A stretch of DNA of 64,000 nucleotides from Bog-532 sp963742865 (lineage in GTDB: Bacteria > Actinomycetota > Actinomycetes > Streptosporangiales > Streptosporangiaceae). This document shows positions 35,767-45,391 of this stretch, piece by piece (position 1 is the first letter of the stretch; each line of letters opens with the position of its first letter). The notes below the pieces were generated by a model. That model ran no database searches and was not told the DNA's origin. It saw only the letters and a list, made by a program, of their open reading frames with translations. The translations under genes were made by a program, and so were the position numbers. The stretch spans positions 62,001 to 126,000 of the forward strand of contig CAVUNW010000035.1 in assembly GCA_963742865.1 (NCBI GenBank), written 5' to 3'.

Positions 35767-38124
35767 GTGTCCATGGTCGTCGTGGATCCGCTGGCCCCGT
35801 CCGCGCCTGGTGACCCCCCGGCAGACGGAAGCGGGCGCCGTCGCTGGCAGGTGTGGCGCTCACCGTACGGCCAGCCGCCGTGGGCACGCCCGGTGCTGCT
35901 GGGCATCGCCGCGGTCGCGGCGCTGCTGTACGCCTGCAACATCACCGAGGCCGGGCTGGCCCCGTTCTACTCGGTGGCCGTCAAGAGCATGTCGGAGAGC
36001 TGGAAGGCCTTCTTCTACGGCGCGTTCGATCCCCGGGCAACAATCACGATCGACAAGCTGGCCGGCTCGTTCCTGCCGCAGGCCCTGTCGGCACGGATCT
36101 TCGGCTTTCAACCGTGGTCTCTCGCGCTGCCGCAGGTCATCGAGGGCGTCATCGCGGTTCTGGCCATGTACCGGGTCGTCCGCCGCTGGGCGGGCGTGTG
36201 GCCCGGCCTGCTGGCGGCCGCCTTGTTCGCGCTCACGCCGATCGCCGCGTCGATGTTCGGCCACAGCATGGAGGACGGCGCGCTGACGATGTGCCTCGTG
36301 CTGGCCGCGGACGCCTACCAGCGCGCCGTGATGGAGGCGCGCCTGCGGTCACTCATCTGGTCGGGAGTGTGGGTCGGGCTAGGCTTCCAGGCCAAGATGA
36401 TGCAGGCCTGGATCATCCTGCCCGCGCTGGCCATCGGCTATCTGCTCGCCGCGCCCGTCCGGCTGCGCCGGCGGGCATGGCAGCTCGGCGTCGCGGGGGT
36501 GGTCATGCTGGCCGTCTCGCTGTCCTGGATTGCGCTCTACACCTTCACCCCGGCCGGTGACCGCCCCTACGTGGACGGGTCGACCAGCAACAGCGCCGCC
36601 GCGATGGTCTTCGGCTACAACGGCCTCGAGCGTTTCGGGATCACAATCAGCGGCGCGGTGGCGTCGGGACCCGGGGTCACCAGCGCCGGCGCGACCGGGC
36701 GCGGCGGGGTGTCACGGACGACATCTCCTGGCGGAACGGGCACGGCCCCCGGAGGAACGGGCGCCCCTGACGGGACCGGCACCATCCCCGGAGGAACGGG
36801 CGCCCCGCCCGGGACCGGCACAGCCCCCGGCGGAATCGGCACTCCGCCAGGAGGGGCCGGTACGCCCCGCGGCGGTCAGGCGGGCCCGGGGCAGGCCCCG
36901 GGCGGCGTCCGCGCGCCGTCGGGCAGCTCGTTCGGGCAGGGCTGGACCAAGCTGCTGGGCAGCAGTTACGGCCCGGAAATCGGGTGGCTGTATCCGCTGG
37001 CGGTACTCGCCCTCATCTTCGGCCTGCTGTGGACCCGCCGGGCCCGGCGGACCGACCAGGTTCGCGCCGGGTTCGTGATGTGGGGCGTCTGGCTGCTTAC
37101 GTTCGGCCTCATCTTCAGCACAATGAGCACCATCCCGCACACCGCCTACATGGCCTCGCTGGCCCCGCCGCTCGCAGCTCTGGCCGCGGCCGGGATCGTG
37201 ATGTTCTGGCGGTACTACCGGGCCGGTGACCCGCGCGGCTGGCTCCTGCCCATCGCCGTAACCGCCGAGCTGGCCTGGGCTGCCTTCCTGTGGCGCGACT
37301 ACGGAGGCTTCCTGCCCTGGGTGCGGACGGCCGCGATCACCGCCGGGGCGGCTGCCGTCGCCGTCATGGTGGCGGCGAAGCTGACCCGCCGCGCGCGGGC
37401 CCGTCTGGCGACCGCGGGCCTCACCGTCGGTGTCGTGGCGGCTCTGGCCGCACCGGCCGCCTGGGCGGCATCGGTGCTGGACACCACCTACGGTGGCAGT
37501 TCGTTCAACGCGAGCGCGGGGCCCGCGGGCGGAATGGGGGGCGGGGGCGCCCAGCCCGGCGCCGGCCGTGCTCTGGCCAGCGCGCAGGCGCGGCAGGACT
37601 TCGCCGGGCGATACGGCGGCACGGGCAGCTATGGCCGCCGGGCCAGCGGCGGCGGGACCGCCGCCCCTGGCGGTTTCGGCGCCGGGGGCGGGACCGCCGG
37701 CGGAATGCTGGGCGCGACGACCATGCTGTCGGCCAGTGAGCGGAAGCTGTACAACTACGTGAACGCTCATCGCCAGGGCGCCAGCTACCTGATGGCCGTG
37801 TCTTCCTGGAACGAGGCGTCACCGTTCATTCTGAGCACCGGGCATGAGGTCATGCCCATGGGCGGCTTCAGCGGCTCGGTGGCCGAGCCGACCCTCGCCC
37901 GGGTCAAGGAGCTGGTGAGCAGCGGGCAGCTCCGCTTCTTCCTGCTCAACGGCACCGGTACCGGCCGCGGTTTCGGGGGCCGCGGATCGACGTCAAGCAC
38001 CATAGCCCCGTGGGTGCAGAGTGCGTGCCGCACCGTCCCGGCCGAGGATTACGAGACGACCGTGTCCGCAGCAGGCTCCGGCGCCGCCGCCGGGACGCTG
38101 CAGGTGTGCGGATCCGGCTCGTGA
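35767..38124 (+). CDS. GT39-like membrane glycosyltransferase with Gly-rich inserts
   Basis: A 785-residue polytopic protein resembling ArnT/PMT-type (GT39) enzymes that use polyprenyl-phosphate sugars. The N-terminal half has several membrane helices and the family segments K-S-M-S-E-S-W-K-A-F-F-Y-G-A-F-D and D-K-L-A-G-S-F-L-P-Q. Residues about 315-395 are a repetitive Gly/Thr/Pro loop of P-G-G-T-G type units. A second membrane block and a soluble C-terminal domain follow, split by another Gly-rich stretch (about 585-655). Similar proteins are frequent in actinomycetes, where they are thought to glycosylate exported material. Substrate unknown. The 3' end overlaps the antisense E1 frame. Confidence 0.85.
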   Translation: MSMVVVDPLAPSAPGDPPADGSGRRRWQVWRSPYGQPPWARPVLLGIAAVAALLYACNITEAGLAPFYSVAVKSMSESWKAFFYGAFDPRATITIDKLAGSFLPQALSARIFGFQPWSLALPQVIEGVIAVLAMYRVVRRWAGVWPGLLAAALFALTPIAASMFGHSMEDGALTMCLVLAADAYQRAVMEARLRSLIWSGVWVGLGFQAKMMQAWIILPALAIGYLLAAPVRLRRRAWQLGVAGVVMLAVSLSWIALYTFTPAGDRPYVDGSTSNSAAAMVFGYNGLERFGITISGAVASGPGVTSAGATGRGGVSRTTSPGGTGTAPGGTGAPDGTGTIPGGTGAPPGTGTAPGGIGTPPGGAGTPRGGQAGPGQAPGGVRAPSGSSFGQGWTKLLGSSYGPEIGWLYPLAVLALIFGLLWTRRARRTDQVRAGFVMWGVWLLTFGLIFSTMSTIPHTAYMASLAPPLAALAAAGIVMFWRYYRAGDPRGWLLPIAVTAELAWAAFLWRDYGGFLPWVRTAAITAGAAAVAVMVAAKLTRRARARLATAGLTVGVVAALAAPAAWAASVLDTTYGGSSFNASAGPAGGMGGGGAQPGAGRALASAQARQDFAGRYGGTGSYGRRASGGGTAAPGGFGAGGGTAGGMLGATTMLSASERKLYNYVNAHRQGASYLMAVSSWNEASPFILSTGHEVMPMGGFSGSVAEPTLARVKELVSSGQLRFFLLNGTGTGRGFGGRGSTSSTIAPWVQSACRTVPAEDYETTVSAAGSGAAAGTLQVCGSGS

Positions 38125-40355
38125 CGGGCTAACTGGCCGGGCCGGGCGAGCGCAGTGGCGGCCTTCTCGATCTCTTCCTCCGAGACCAGCACGTGCCGGG
38201 CCGCGTCGCCCAGCGGCACGAAGCTGTCAGCGCTCGCCACCCGGCCGGCCCCGGGAAACCATGGTCGGCCAGGGCCGCGAGCACGCCCTCGGAGACACCA
38301 CCCGTCCGGCGTGTCTCGTCCACGACCAGGACGCGGCCGGTCGCGGCCGCTTCGCGCAGCAGGTCGGGCACCGGCAGCGGCGCGAGCCATCGGAGGTCCA
38401 GTACCCGGCAGGCGGTTCCGGCCGCGGCGAGACGGCGCGCCGCGCGCAGGCTGAGCCGCAGCCCATTGCCGAACGTGACCATCGTCAGGTCGGTGCCGTC
38501 GCCGTAGGTGCGGCCGCTCGCGAGCGGTACGTGGCCAGCAGCCCACGACGACGGGGGCGGGTACGGCGCCAGCCAGCCACCGTCCCCCGGGTCGTGCAGG
38601 TCCCGCGTGTGGTACAGCGCGATCGGCTCGAGGAAGACGCAGACGCGCCCGTCCGCCGCGGCCGCCGCGGCGCAGGTGCGCAGCATGGCCGCGGCGTCGT
38701 CGGGCCGCGCCGCCGACGCGATGACCAGGCCCGGGATGTCCCGGAGGGCACCGACCGCGTTGTCGTTGTGGAAATGGCCGCCGAATCCGTCCTGGTAGCC
38801 GTAGCTGGCCACGCGGACGACGGCGGGGTTGCGGTACTGCCCGGCGGAGAAGAACTGCATGGTCGCGGCTTCACCGCGTATCTGATCCTCGGCGTTGTGC
38901 AGATAGGCCAGGTACTGGATCTCCGGCACCGGCAGCAGGCCGGTGAGGCCGGCGCCGAGGGCAAGGCCGAGGATCGACTGCTCATCCAGCAGGGTGTCGA
39001 AGACCCGGGCCGCTCCGGCCCTTTTCCGGAGGCCCCGGGTAACGCCGTAGACGCCGCCCTTGACCGCCACGTCCTCGCCGAACACCATCAGTTCCGGGTA
39101 GCTGGCCAGCAGGTCGCCCAGCGTGCGGTTGATCGCCAGCGCCAGGGTCAGCGGTCCCTCCTCCTCGGGCAGGCGGCCGCCGGAGATGGCCCGCCGCGCC
39201 CCCTCGTCGCCGGCGCGGGCCGCCAGGCGGGCGACGGCGACGGGCCGCGACGGGGCCAGCGGCGCCATGATCTCCACCGCGCTGCGCAGCTGGGGGCGTT
39301 CCGCGGCGTCGCGGGCGGCTGCCAGCACGTGGCGGCGCATGGACTCGTACAGGCCGATGATTTCGCCCGGGCCGGCCACGCCCCGGCTGACCAGCAGCCG
39401 GGCCGTGGCCACGAGCGGATCCCTGGCCTGGTCAGCGGCGATATCAGCGGAGGTTCGGTACGCGGATTCCGCGTCGGACCCGGCGTGCCCCATCAGGCGG
39501 ACGACGCGCAGATGCAGGAAGGCGGGCTGGCGGCGCTCCCGCACCCAGGCGGCAGCCTCGGCCGCCGCCTCGTAGACGCCGACCGGATCGGATTCCGTCC
39601 GCGGTGACGTATTCAGGCCCGGGCGGTGGCCGTAGGCGGCCTCGATCCAGCCGGGCGGGGTACGGACGCTGATGCCGATGCCGTTGTCCTCACAGACCAG
39701 CAGGAGCGGCAGCGGCAGGTGCTGGTAGGCGCAATGGCACGCCGTGTTGATGGCGCCAGCGGCCGTGGAGTGATTGGCCGAAGCGTCCCCGAAGCTGGCC
39801 ACGACGACGGCGTCGGCCGGCCAGCGGCCGGGCACGCCGAGCCGGGCGGCGCGGTCGATGGCGAACGCGACCCCGACAGCGCGCGGGAGATGTGACGCGA
39901 TCGTCGAGGTCTGCGGAATCACCGCGAGGGCCTCGCTGCCGAAGACCTTGTGGCGACCGCCCGCGATAGGCTCGTCCGCCGCGGCGACCACGCCCAGCAG
40001 GGTGTCGCGGACGGGATCCTGTCCCGGAACCTGACGGGCCCGCTCGGCGAAGAAGGCCCCGGACCGGTAGTGCAGCAGGGCCGGGTCGGTCGGCCGCAGC
40101 ACGCCCGCGACGAAGGCATTCGCCTCGTGGCCCGCAGACCCGATGGTGTAGAAACCCTGGCCCTGACCGCGCAGCACCCGGGCCGCGAGGTCGAGGTGCC
40201 GGCTGGCCAGCTGCGATCCGAAGATCTCCAGGCAGCGGGTCCCGGTTAGCGGAGGTGTTCTCGCTGACCGGCAGCGCCGGCGCCCGCGGCGGCTGCGGCG
40301 CCAGCGCGCCGATGCCGTCGCGGAACGCACGGTCCACCGCTTCGTCAGGCGTCAT
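38049..40355 (-). CDS. Fused 2-oxoacid dehydrogenase E1 alpha-beta, two frameshifts
   Basis: Thiamine-pyrophosphate enzyme of the branched-chain/pyruvate E1 type with alpha and beta parts in one chain of about 765 residues. The TPP motif G-D-A-S-A-N-H-S-T and E-D-N-G-I-G-I-S lie in the alpha half; F-G-E-D-V-A-V-K-G-G-V and Q-Y-L-A-Y-L-H-N-A lie in the beta half. The N-terminus (MTPDEAVDRAFRDGIG, start 40355) must shift frame near 40250 to reach P-L-T-G-T-R-C-L-E-I-F. Near 38262 removal of one G restores G-A-G-R-V-A-S-A-D-S-F-V-P-L-G. The restored C-terminus runs to 38049, antisense over the last 76 nt of the GT39 gene. No E2/E3 genes are nearby. Confidence 0.82.
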
Positions 40356-40633
40356 CCGGCTCAGAATTTCACAGCCGCTGGACTCAGGCCAGCGGCGGCC
40401 ACCGGGCCGGGCGGGCGGGTAGGCGCAGGCTGCTGCCGGTTAACGGGCCGTCGCCGGGTAAGGGGCGGGATCCCGCAACCGCAATTACGACGCCATGTAG
40501 GCTTCATCATGGCTGTCGGGCCATCAAGCTTGCCCCGCCCGCCGCGCCCCGCGCGTGGCCGGGCCCCCCACGTACGCCGCGGGCGCCGCCGCGCCCGCTT
40601 TTCCCCCGCCAGCCGGAAGGTGGTCGGTTTTCG

Positions 40634-41614
40634 TTGAGTGCCGTCGACACCCGGCGAAGCTCGCTCGTCGCAGGCAGCGAGACCAGCTCGCTGGGCTCCG
40701 CGGACTCCGGCGCCGCACATCACGGCACCGCGTCACGTCCTGCGCCCGGCCAGATCGTCCGCGCCTACGTGGCCCTGTGCAAGCCCCGGATCATCGAGCT
40801 GCTGCTCATCACCGCCGTGCCGGTCCTGTTCCTGGCTGATCGCGGGCTGCCGTCGCTGCTGGACGCAGCCGTGGTGGTGGCGGGCGGGACGCTGGCCGCC
40901 GGCAGCGCCAACGCGCTGAACTGCTACATCGACCGGGACATCGATCAGGTAATGCGGCGGACCCGGGGCAGGCCGCTAGCCACGCACACGGTGTCACCGC
41001 GCTCGGCTCTCGTCTTCGGCACGGTGCTCGGTGCCGTTTCGGTTGCCCTGTTCGCGGCCGCCGCCAACCTCCTGGCCGCCGCGCTGACCCTCGGGGCGAT
41101 CCTGTACTACGTCGTCGTCTACACGATGCTCCTCAAGCGGCGCACGTCGCAGAGCACGCTGTGGGGCGGCATCTGCGGTGCGGCGCCGGTTCTCATCGCC
41201 TGGGCCACCGTGCGCGGGTCGCTGTCGTGGCCGCCGTTTCTGCTCTTCCTGGTCGTCTTCTTCTGGCAGCCGACGCACTTCTGGGCGCTCGCGGTGAAGT
41301 TCAAGGACGACTACCGGAGCGTCAACATCCCGATGCTGCCGGTCGTGGCATCGCTCCGGCGGGTACTGACGGAGAGCCTGGTGGACAGCTGGCTCATGGT
41401 GGCGGCGTCGGTCGCGGTCTGGCCGCTGGCCACGGGGCCGCTCTACGGCGTGGCCGCGATCCTGCTCGGCACCGCATTCCTGGCCGATGTGCACCGGATG
41501 CACTGGCGTGCGCTCCGCGGCCGCCCGGTGCAGACGATGCGGCTCTTCCACGAGTCGAACATCTACCTCACCCTGCTGTTCGCCGCGCTCGCGGCGGACG
41601 CCCTGCTGCACTGA
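40634..41614 (+). CDS. ctaB: Protoheme IX farnesyltransferase (heme o synthase)
   Basis: UbiA-type membrane prenyltransferase that adds farnesyl to heme b, giving heme o for cytochrome oxidase. The first Asp-rich site is N-C-Y-I-D-R-D-I-D-Q-V-M-R-R-T (about residues 97-111). W-G-G-I-C-G-A-A-P-V-L-I, Q-P-T-H-F-W-A-L-A and the K-D-D-Y second site follow; about eight to nine membrane helices. 326 residues is normal. TTG start at 40634, preceded by GGAAGGTGG. The first 40 residues are unconserved. Confidence 0.93.
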   Translation: MSAVDTRRSSLVAGSETSSLGSADSGAAHHGTASRPAPGQIVRAYVALCKPRIIELLLITAVPVLFLADRGLPSLLDAAVVVAGGTLAAGSANALNCYIDRDIDQVMRRTRGRPLATHTVSPRSALVFGTVLGAVSVALFAAAANLLAAALTLGAILYYVVVYTMLLKRRTSQSTLWGGICGAAPVLIAWATVRGSLSWPPFLLFLVVFFWQPTHFWALAVKFKDDYRSVNIPMLPVVASLRRVLTESLVDSWLMVAASVAVWPLATGPLYGVAAILLGTAFLADVHRMHWRALRGRPVQTMRLFHESNIYLTLLFAALAADALLH

Positions 41615-41760
41615 ACGCGCCGGATAAGCCGGATAAGAGGCCTGTGCGCGGCGGCCTGCCGCAGCCGCTCGGTACGCCTGGGGCTGGTGCATCCTGTGAG
41701 ACGCCAGCCGCGTCCTGCTAAGTGGGTGTATTCCTGCTCTGGCGTGTATTGTCCGGTGTT

Positions 41761-42396
41761 ATGCCTGGCTCGTTTAAGGGGACCAAGCCCGGCTCTCATC
41801 TCGATCGCACCCGAACGCGCCCGGGCGGCCCGTCTCGGGTGGCCAGGCTGTTCGCCTTCCGTGAGGTCCTGTACACCCGCATGGAGGAAGTCAGCTTCCG
41901 CACGTCCATGACCGTGCTGGGCGGCGTGGTGGCGTTCGCCGCCGTGATCGCCGCCGTGAGCACGCTGATGAGCGTGTCCGCCGACCCGGCGCGGCACGCG
42001 GCGCTCAGCGGGCCGCCAGCCTCCGCGGCACCCTCGTCCGCCCCGGTGAGTCCCCGGCGGGCGCCGGCGTCGCCGTCTCCCTCGGCATCTCCCTCATCTG
42101 GGCCCCCATCGGCCACGCCGTCCCCCGTCCGCGACACCGGGCCCAGCGCCGGCACCCACGCGCCCGTGACCACCGTCGCAGCGGCGTCGGCGCCGTCCCC
42201 GGCGGTGCCCACTCCGGCGCTGTCGCCGTCCCCGGCCCGGGTTTCGGAGCAGGCCGCGGTGGCCGCCTGGTGGGCTTGGTGGCTCCGGGTATACGGCTGG
42301 GGCGGCGACCGGGCCTACGGCGGCGGGACTTACGGCGGCTCTGGCCGGAGCCGGGGCGGCTTCGGCGGGGACGGCGGCGGCTTCGGCCGCCGCTGA
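41761..42396 (+). CDS. Single-pass membrane protein with Pro/Ser- and Gly-rich tail
   Basis: A 211-residue protein from ATG 41761 (a longer frame from 41722 is possible). A basic N-terminus is followed by one membrane helix (about residues 50-75), a long Ala/Ser/Pro linker, a short Trp-rich patch (A-A-W-W-A-W-W-L-R-V-Y-G-W) and a C-terminal Gly/Arg/Phe-rich tail. No domain recognised. Downstream of ctaB and upstream of gluconokinase, same strand. Confidence 0.6.
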   Translation: MPGSFKGTKPGSHLDRTRTRPGGPSRVARLFAFREVLYTRMEEVSFRTSMTVLGGVVAFAAVIAAVSTLMSVSADPARHAALSGPPASAAPSSAPVSPRRAPASPSPSASPSSGPPSATPSPVRDTGPSAGTHAPVTTVAAASAPSPAVPTPALSPSPARVSEQAAVAAWWAWWLRVYGWGGDRAYGGGTYGGSGRSRGGFGGDGGGFGRR

Positions 42397-42425
42397 GCCC
42401 TGAGCCGGGGGTAGAGTCCGGCAGC

Positions 42426-42935
42426 GTGATCCTGATCATCGCCGGGCCGTCCGGCAGTGGTAAGACGACCATCGGAACCCTGCTCGCCGAGCGCCTGCAC
42501 TGGTCGTTCGCCGACGCCGATTCGTTTCACCCGGCGGCCAACATCGAGAAGATGCGGCGCGGGGAGCCGCTCACCGACGCCGATCGCTGGCCATGGCTGC
42601 GCGCGATCGGCACCTGGGCCGACGAACGGACCGCGGCGGGTGAATCCGCCGTGCTGACCTGCTCGGCCCTGCGGCGTAGCTACCGGACGGCGCTCCTGGA
42701 CGGGCGGCCCGATGCCCGCATGGTTTACCTGCTCCTTGACCGGGACACCCTGAGCCAGCGCCTGGCCGCGCGGTACGGGCACTTCTTCCCGCGGGATCTG
42801 CTGGGCAGTCAGCTGGCGGCCCAGGAGGTGCCGGACGGCGAGCCGAACGTGCTTGTCGTCACGCCGCGTGGCCAGCCTGGCGACACCGTGACCGAGATCA
42901 TCGAACGGCTGTGGCCGTCCGGGAAGCCCCGGTAG
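42426..42935 (+). CDS. gntK: Gluconokinase
   Basis: A 169-residue GntK/IdnK-type kinase that phosphorylates gluconate for the pentose phosphate pathway. P-loop G-P-S-G-S-G-K-T-T at residues 6-14; D-A-D-S-F-H-P at about 32-38; L-T-D-x-D-R-W-P-W-L at about 51-60; C-S-A-L-R-R-S-Y-R at about 79-87. GTG start 42426 puts the P-loop at the expected position. The stop lies inside an 18-bp tandem repeat. Confidence 0.92.
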   Translation: MILIIAGPSGSGKTTIGTLLAERLHWSFADADSFHPAANIEKMRRGEPLTDADRWPWLRAIGTWADERTAAGESAVLTCSALRRSYRTALLDGRPDARMVYLLLDRDTLSQRLAARYGHFFPRDLLGSQLAAQEVPDGEPNVLVVTPRGQPGDTVTEIIERLWPSGKPR

Positions 42936-43006
42936 CACGAGAAGCCCCGGTAGCACGAGACGGCCCGGCAGCGCGGGCCGCCCCGGTGGCGCGAGACGGC
43001 CCGCGG
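42923..43006. repeat. 18-bp minisatellite over the gntK stop
   Basis: GAAGCCCCGGTAGCACGA occurs twice exactly (42923-42940, 42941-42958), then three decaying units follow (from 42959, 42977, 42995). The first unit contains the gntK stop codon. Confidence 0.8.
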
Positions 43007-43014
43007 TCAGCCCC

Positions 43015-43419
43015 TCAGGAGACCGGCTCGAGCACCACGACCGGGATCTCGCGGCTGGTCTTCTTCTGGTAGTCGTCATAGGCCGGCCAGGCTTCGGCCA
43101 TCTGCCGCCACATCTCCGGCTTTTCCTCCGGCGTCGCCGTCCTGGCCCGCGCCGCGAACTTATCGCCCTTGACCTGGACGCGGACATCGGGGTTGGCGAC
43201 CAGATTGAGGTACCAGGACGGCGGCTGATCCGCGCCGCCCTTGGACGCGACCACCAGGTAGTCGTTCCCGTGCTTGGTGTAGATCAGCGGGTGCTGGCGC
43301 TGCTGCCCGCTCTTACGGCCCGTCGTGGTGAGGATCAGCGTGCTCGTACCCTGCCACTCGTGGCCCTCCGCGCCGTCGGTCTCCTCGTACCGCCTGACGT
43401 GCTCGTCTCCAAACAGCAT
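43015..43419 (-). CDS. Deazaflavin (F420)-dependent nitroreductase family protein
   Basis: A 134-residue DDN-family protein (split beta-barrel). Typical blocks: L-I-L-T-T-T-G-R-K-S-G-Q-Q-R, P-L-I-Y-T-K-H-G-N-D-Y-L-V-V-A-S-K-G-G and P-S-W-Y-L-N-L-V-A-N-P-D-V. The family uses F420H2 to reduce quinones or nitro compounds. ATG 43419 has AGGAGAGAG. Divergent from smr. Confidence 0.9.
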   Translation of the reverse strand: MLFGDEHVRRYEETDGAEGHEWQGTSTLILTTTGRKSGQQRQHPLIYTKHGNDYLVVASKGGADQPPSWYLNLVANPDVRVQVKGDKFAARARTATPEEKPEMWRQMAEAWPAYDDYQKKTSREIPVVVLEPVS

Positions 43420-43560
43420 GTGTTCTCTCTCCTGTGACGACTGTCGTACCGTCGGATTATCGCGCGCCCGGCGGAGCCGTCCCGCGCTGCCCCGCGCCAG
43501 ACCGCTGCCCCGCAGCAGACGCCCCGTCAGATAGGACACGGCCAGATAGGACATGCCGGA

Positions 43561-43815
43561 ATGAAACTGAAGCTGGACCTGCACGACATCTACAACCGGG
43601 GCGCCGACATCGACCGGGCGCTGCGGGACATCATCGATGAGGCGGTCGCCAAGAAGGCCCCGGTGGTCGAGATCATCCCGGGCAAGGGGTCCGGTCAGCT
43701 GAAGAAGCACGTGCTCCGCTTTCTCGAGCAGAAGGACATCAAGGCCAAGTACCACCGGCTGGAGAAGGACTCGAAGAACTTCGGCCGCCTTTTTGTCCAC
43801 TTCAAGTGGAAATGA
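43561..43815 (+). CDS. Smr-domain protein, site of element integration
   Basis: An 84-residue protein: K-L-D-L-H start motif, V-E-I-I-P-G-K-G-S-G-Q-L-K and F-x-V-H-F-K-W-K end, matching the small MutS-related (Smr) domain seen in nucleic-acid-binding or nicking proteins. Its last codons are formed by the 17-bp att core; the TGA is supplied by inserted DNA, while the original TAG end lies at 52098-52101. The integration is therefore silent for the protein but separates the gene from its downstream terminator. Confidence 0.88.
   Translation: MKLKLDLHDIYNRGADIDRALRDIIDEAVAKKAPVVEIIPGKGSGQLKKHVLRFLEQKDIKAKYHRLEKDSKNFGRLFVHFKWK
43797..43813. other. attL core, 17-bp direct repeat
   Basis: CCACTTCAAGTGGAAAT is identical to 52083-52099. 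It contains the imperfect palindrome CCACTT-C-AAGTGG and lies in the final codons of smr next to the integrase end. Confidence 0.85.
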
Positions 43816-43861
43816 TGAGGTCACGCTCTGACCAGGGCGGACGTGCATCAGGGTACGTCGG

Positions 43862-43881
43862 AGGGCACATCTAGGGCACAT
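43862..43881. promoter_or_regulatory. Left arm-type integrase sites
   Basis: AGGGCACAT at 43862-43870 and 43873-43881 (11-bp spacing), 48 bp inside attL and overlapping the integrase stop. The same pair with the same spacing is at 51962-51981. Confidence 0.75.
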
Positions 43882-45142
43882 GAGTCTTCGCGGCGAAGAA
43901 GGCGTTCATGGCCTTGCGTCCACGGTCGTCGGCGTCGGGCATCAGGTGCGCGTACGTCTGATGGACCATCTGCACAGTGTCCCCGAGCCACGCGGCGACG
44001 GACACGATGTCTACCCCGGCGGCGAGCCAGGCCGACGCGGCGGTATGCCGCAGGGCGTGCATGCCCTGGTCACGCGCCGGGCGTCGCTTCTGACCCTTCT
44101 CGCGCTGCGGAGTGATCCCCGCCTTTTCCTGTGCTGGCCACCAATGGTTTTCCCTGAACCTGACAGCATGCAATGCCTGCCCGTCCGGCCGCGTGACGAT
44201 CAGCGTGAAAGAGACGGGCTCGCCGTCCGGGGTCTTTCACGGGAGGGTTACGGTGTGCGGCGGATAGCGGCGAATGTGTTCCGCCAGCACGGGTGCCAGC
44301 GCCTCAGAAAGAGGCACATCGTGTTCCTTGTCGTTCTTGACCGGGGCGAAGCAGAGCGTAGCGCCCACGATGCGGACCTGGCGGCGCACGTGGATGACGG
44401 GACGGCGGCCGAGGAAGACGACATCATCAACGGCCAGGCCGAACATCTCACCTTGCCGCATGCCCGTTCCCGCGCCGAGGTAAGGCAGCATCGCATAGCG
44501 GCCGGGAAGCGCCCCGGACATGCCTTCGACCTGTGCGAGGGTCCACGGCTTGGCCTTCTTTTCGTCGGGTTTGGGGCGGGTCACCGATTGAGCCCGCGTG
44601 GGGTTTCGGTTGATCAGGCCGTCGTCCATTGCCGCGATGTGCACCGATGAAACGTCCTTGATGACCTGCCGCTTTGAACTGGCAGCCAATTTCATGCCGG
44701 AGATCCATGCCTGAGTCAGGCTGGGTCGTTTCGCAAGTTCACGCAGAGAGCGGTTGCCAATGGACGGGTAGACGTGCAGCCGTAGCTCTCGTTCGATGCG
44801 CGCGGCGGTCGTCACGTCATGCGTGCGGGTCTTCCGCCAGTCCTCAGCGAGCTCTCTGAAGGTCGTGTTGGCATCCTTGGGATCGACGTAGGAGCCGTCG
44901 TCCAGTGCGGTCTTAACCTTGGCGTCGAACGCAGCCGCATGTCTTTCTGGGTCTGTCCCATCGCGTTTGGCGAAATTGCGCTTGCGCTGTTGCCCGGTCT
45001 CGTCGCGTCAGCGGACCTGCCAACGCTCGCCTTTGCCGTGATCGGCGGTGGGGTAGAGCTTGGTGCGGCCCCGGCTGTGCTCGCGACATGGCTCGTCACC
45101 GGGGCTGGGGCGGATCTTGTGCCAGCGGTCATAGATACTCAT
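43871..45142 (-). pseudogene. Tyrosine recombinase (integrase) with two in-frame TGA codons
   Basis: 424 codons in one unbroken frame from ATG 45142, apart from TGA at codon 45 (45008-45010) and codon 302 (44237-44239). Both fall where the family has Trp (V-R-W-R-D and L-P-W-K-T-P); each needs one TGG-to-TGA change. The catalytic set is otherwise present: Arg in G-T-G-M-R-Q-G-E, Lys in P-V-K-N-D-K-E-H, H-A-L-R-H, and Tyr in H-Q-T-Y-A-H-L. The protein would excise or integrate the element at smr. The ATG overlaps the excisionase stop (ATGA). It is inactive unless UGA is read through; the first stop is followed by C, a leaky context. Confidence 0.88.
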
Positions 45143-45333
45143 GCGGCCTGCTCCTGCTGCTGCCGGAACCAGGCGATGACATCTTCGGGGTCGTAGCGGA
45201 GCCAGCGGCCTACCTTGCCTGCTTTCGGGCCGGTGCCCAGGTAACGCCACTGGTAGAGGGTCGCCGGGGGAACGCGAAGATAACGCGCGGTCTCCTCGAC
45301 GGTCCACAGACAGTCGGTGGGCGGGATAGTCAC
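45139..45333 (-). CDS. Excisionase-like HTH protein
   Basis: A 64-residue AlpA/MerR-type winged helix (HTH_17): L-W-T-V-E-E-T-A-R-Y-L-R-V-P then L-Y-Q-W-R-Y-L-G-T-G-P and V-G-R-W-L-R-Y. Such proteins bend DNA at att sites and direct excision. It is coupled to the integrase by a 4-nt overlap. All its Trp codons are normal TGG. Confidence 0.9.
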   Translation of the reverse strand: MTIPPTDCLWTVEETARYLRVPPATLYQWRYLGTGPKAGKVGRWLRYDPEDVIAWFRQQQEQAA

Positions 45334-45391
45334 GGGTACATCGCTCCTCCTTCGGTCGGGGATCGGCTGTCAAGCAGGGATTAACGCTGCA

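Noticed and set aside
43880..44650. 256-codon plus-strand frame opposite the integrase
   Set aside because: Shadow frame; the minus strand carries the recombinase catalytic motifs.
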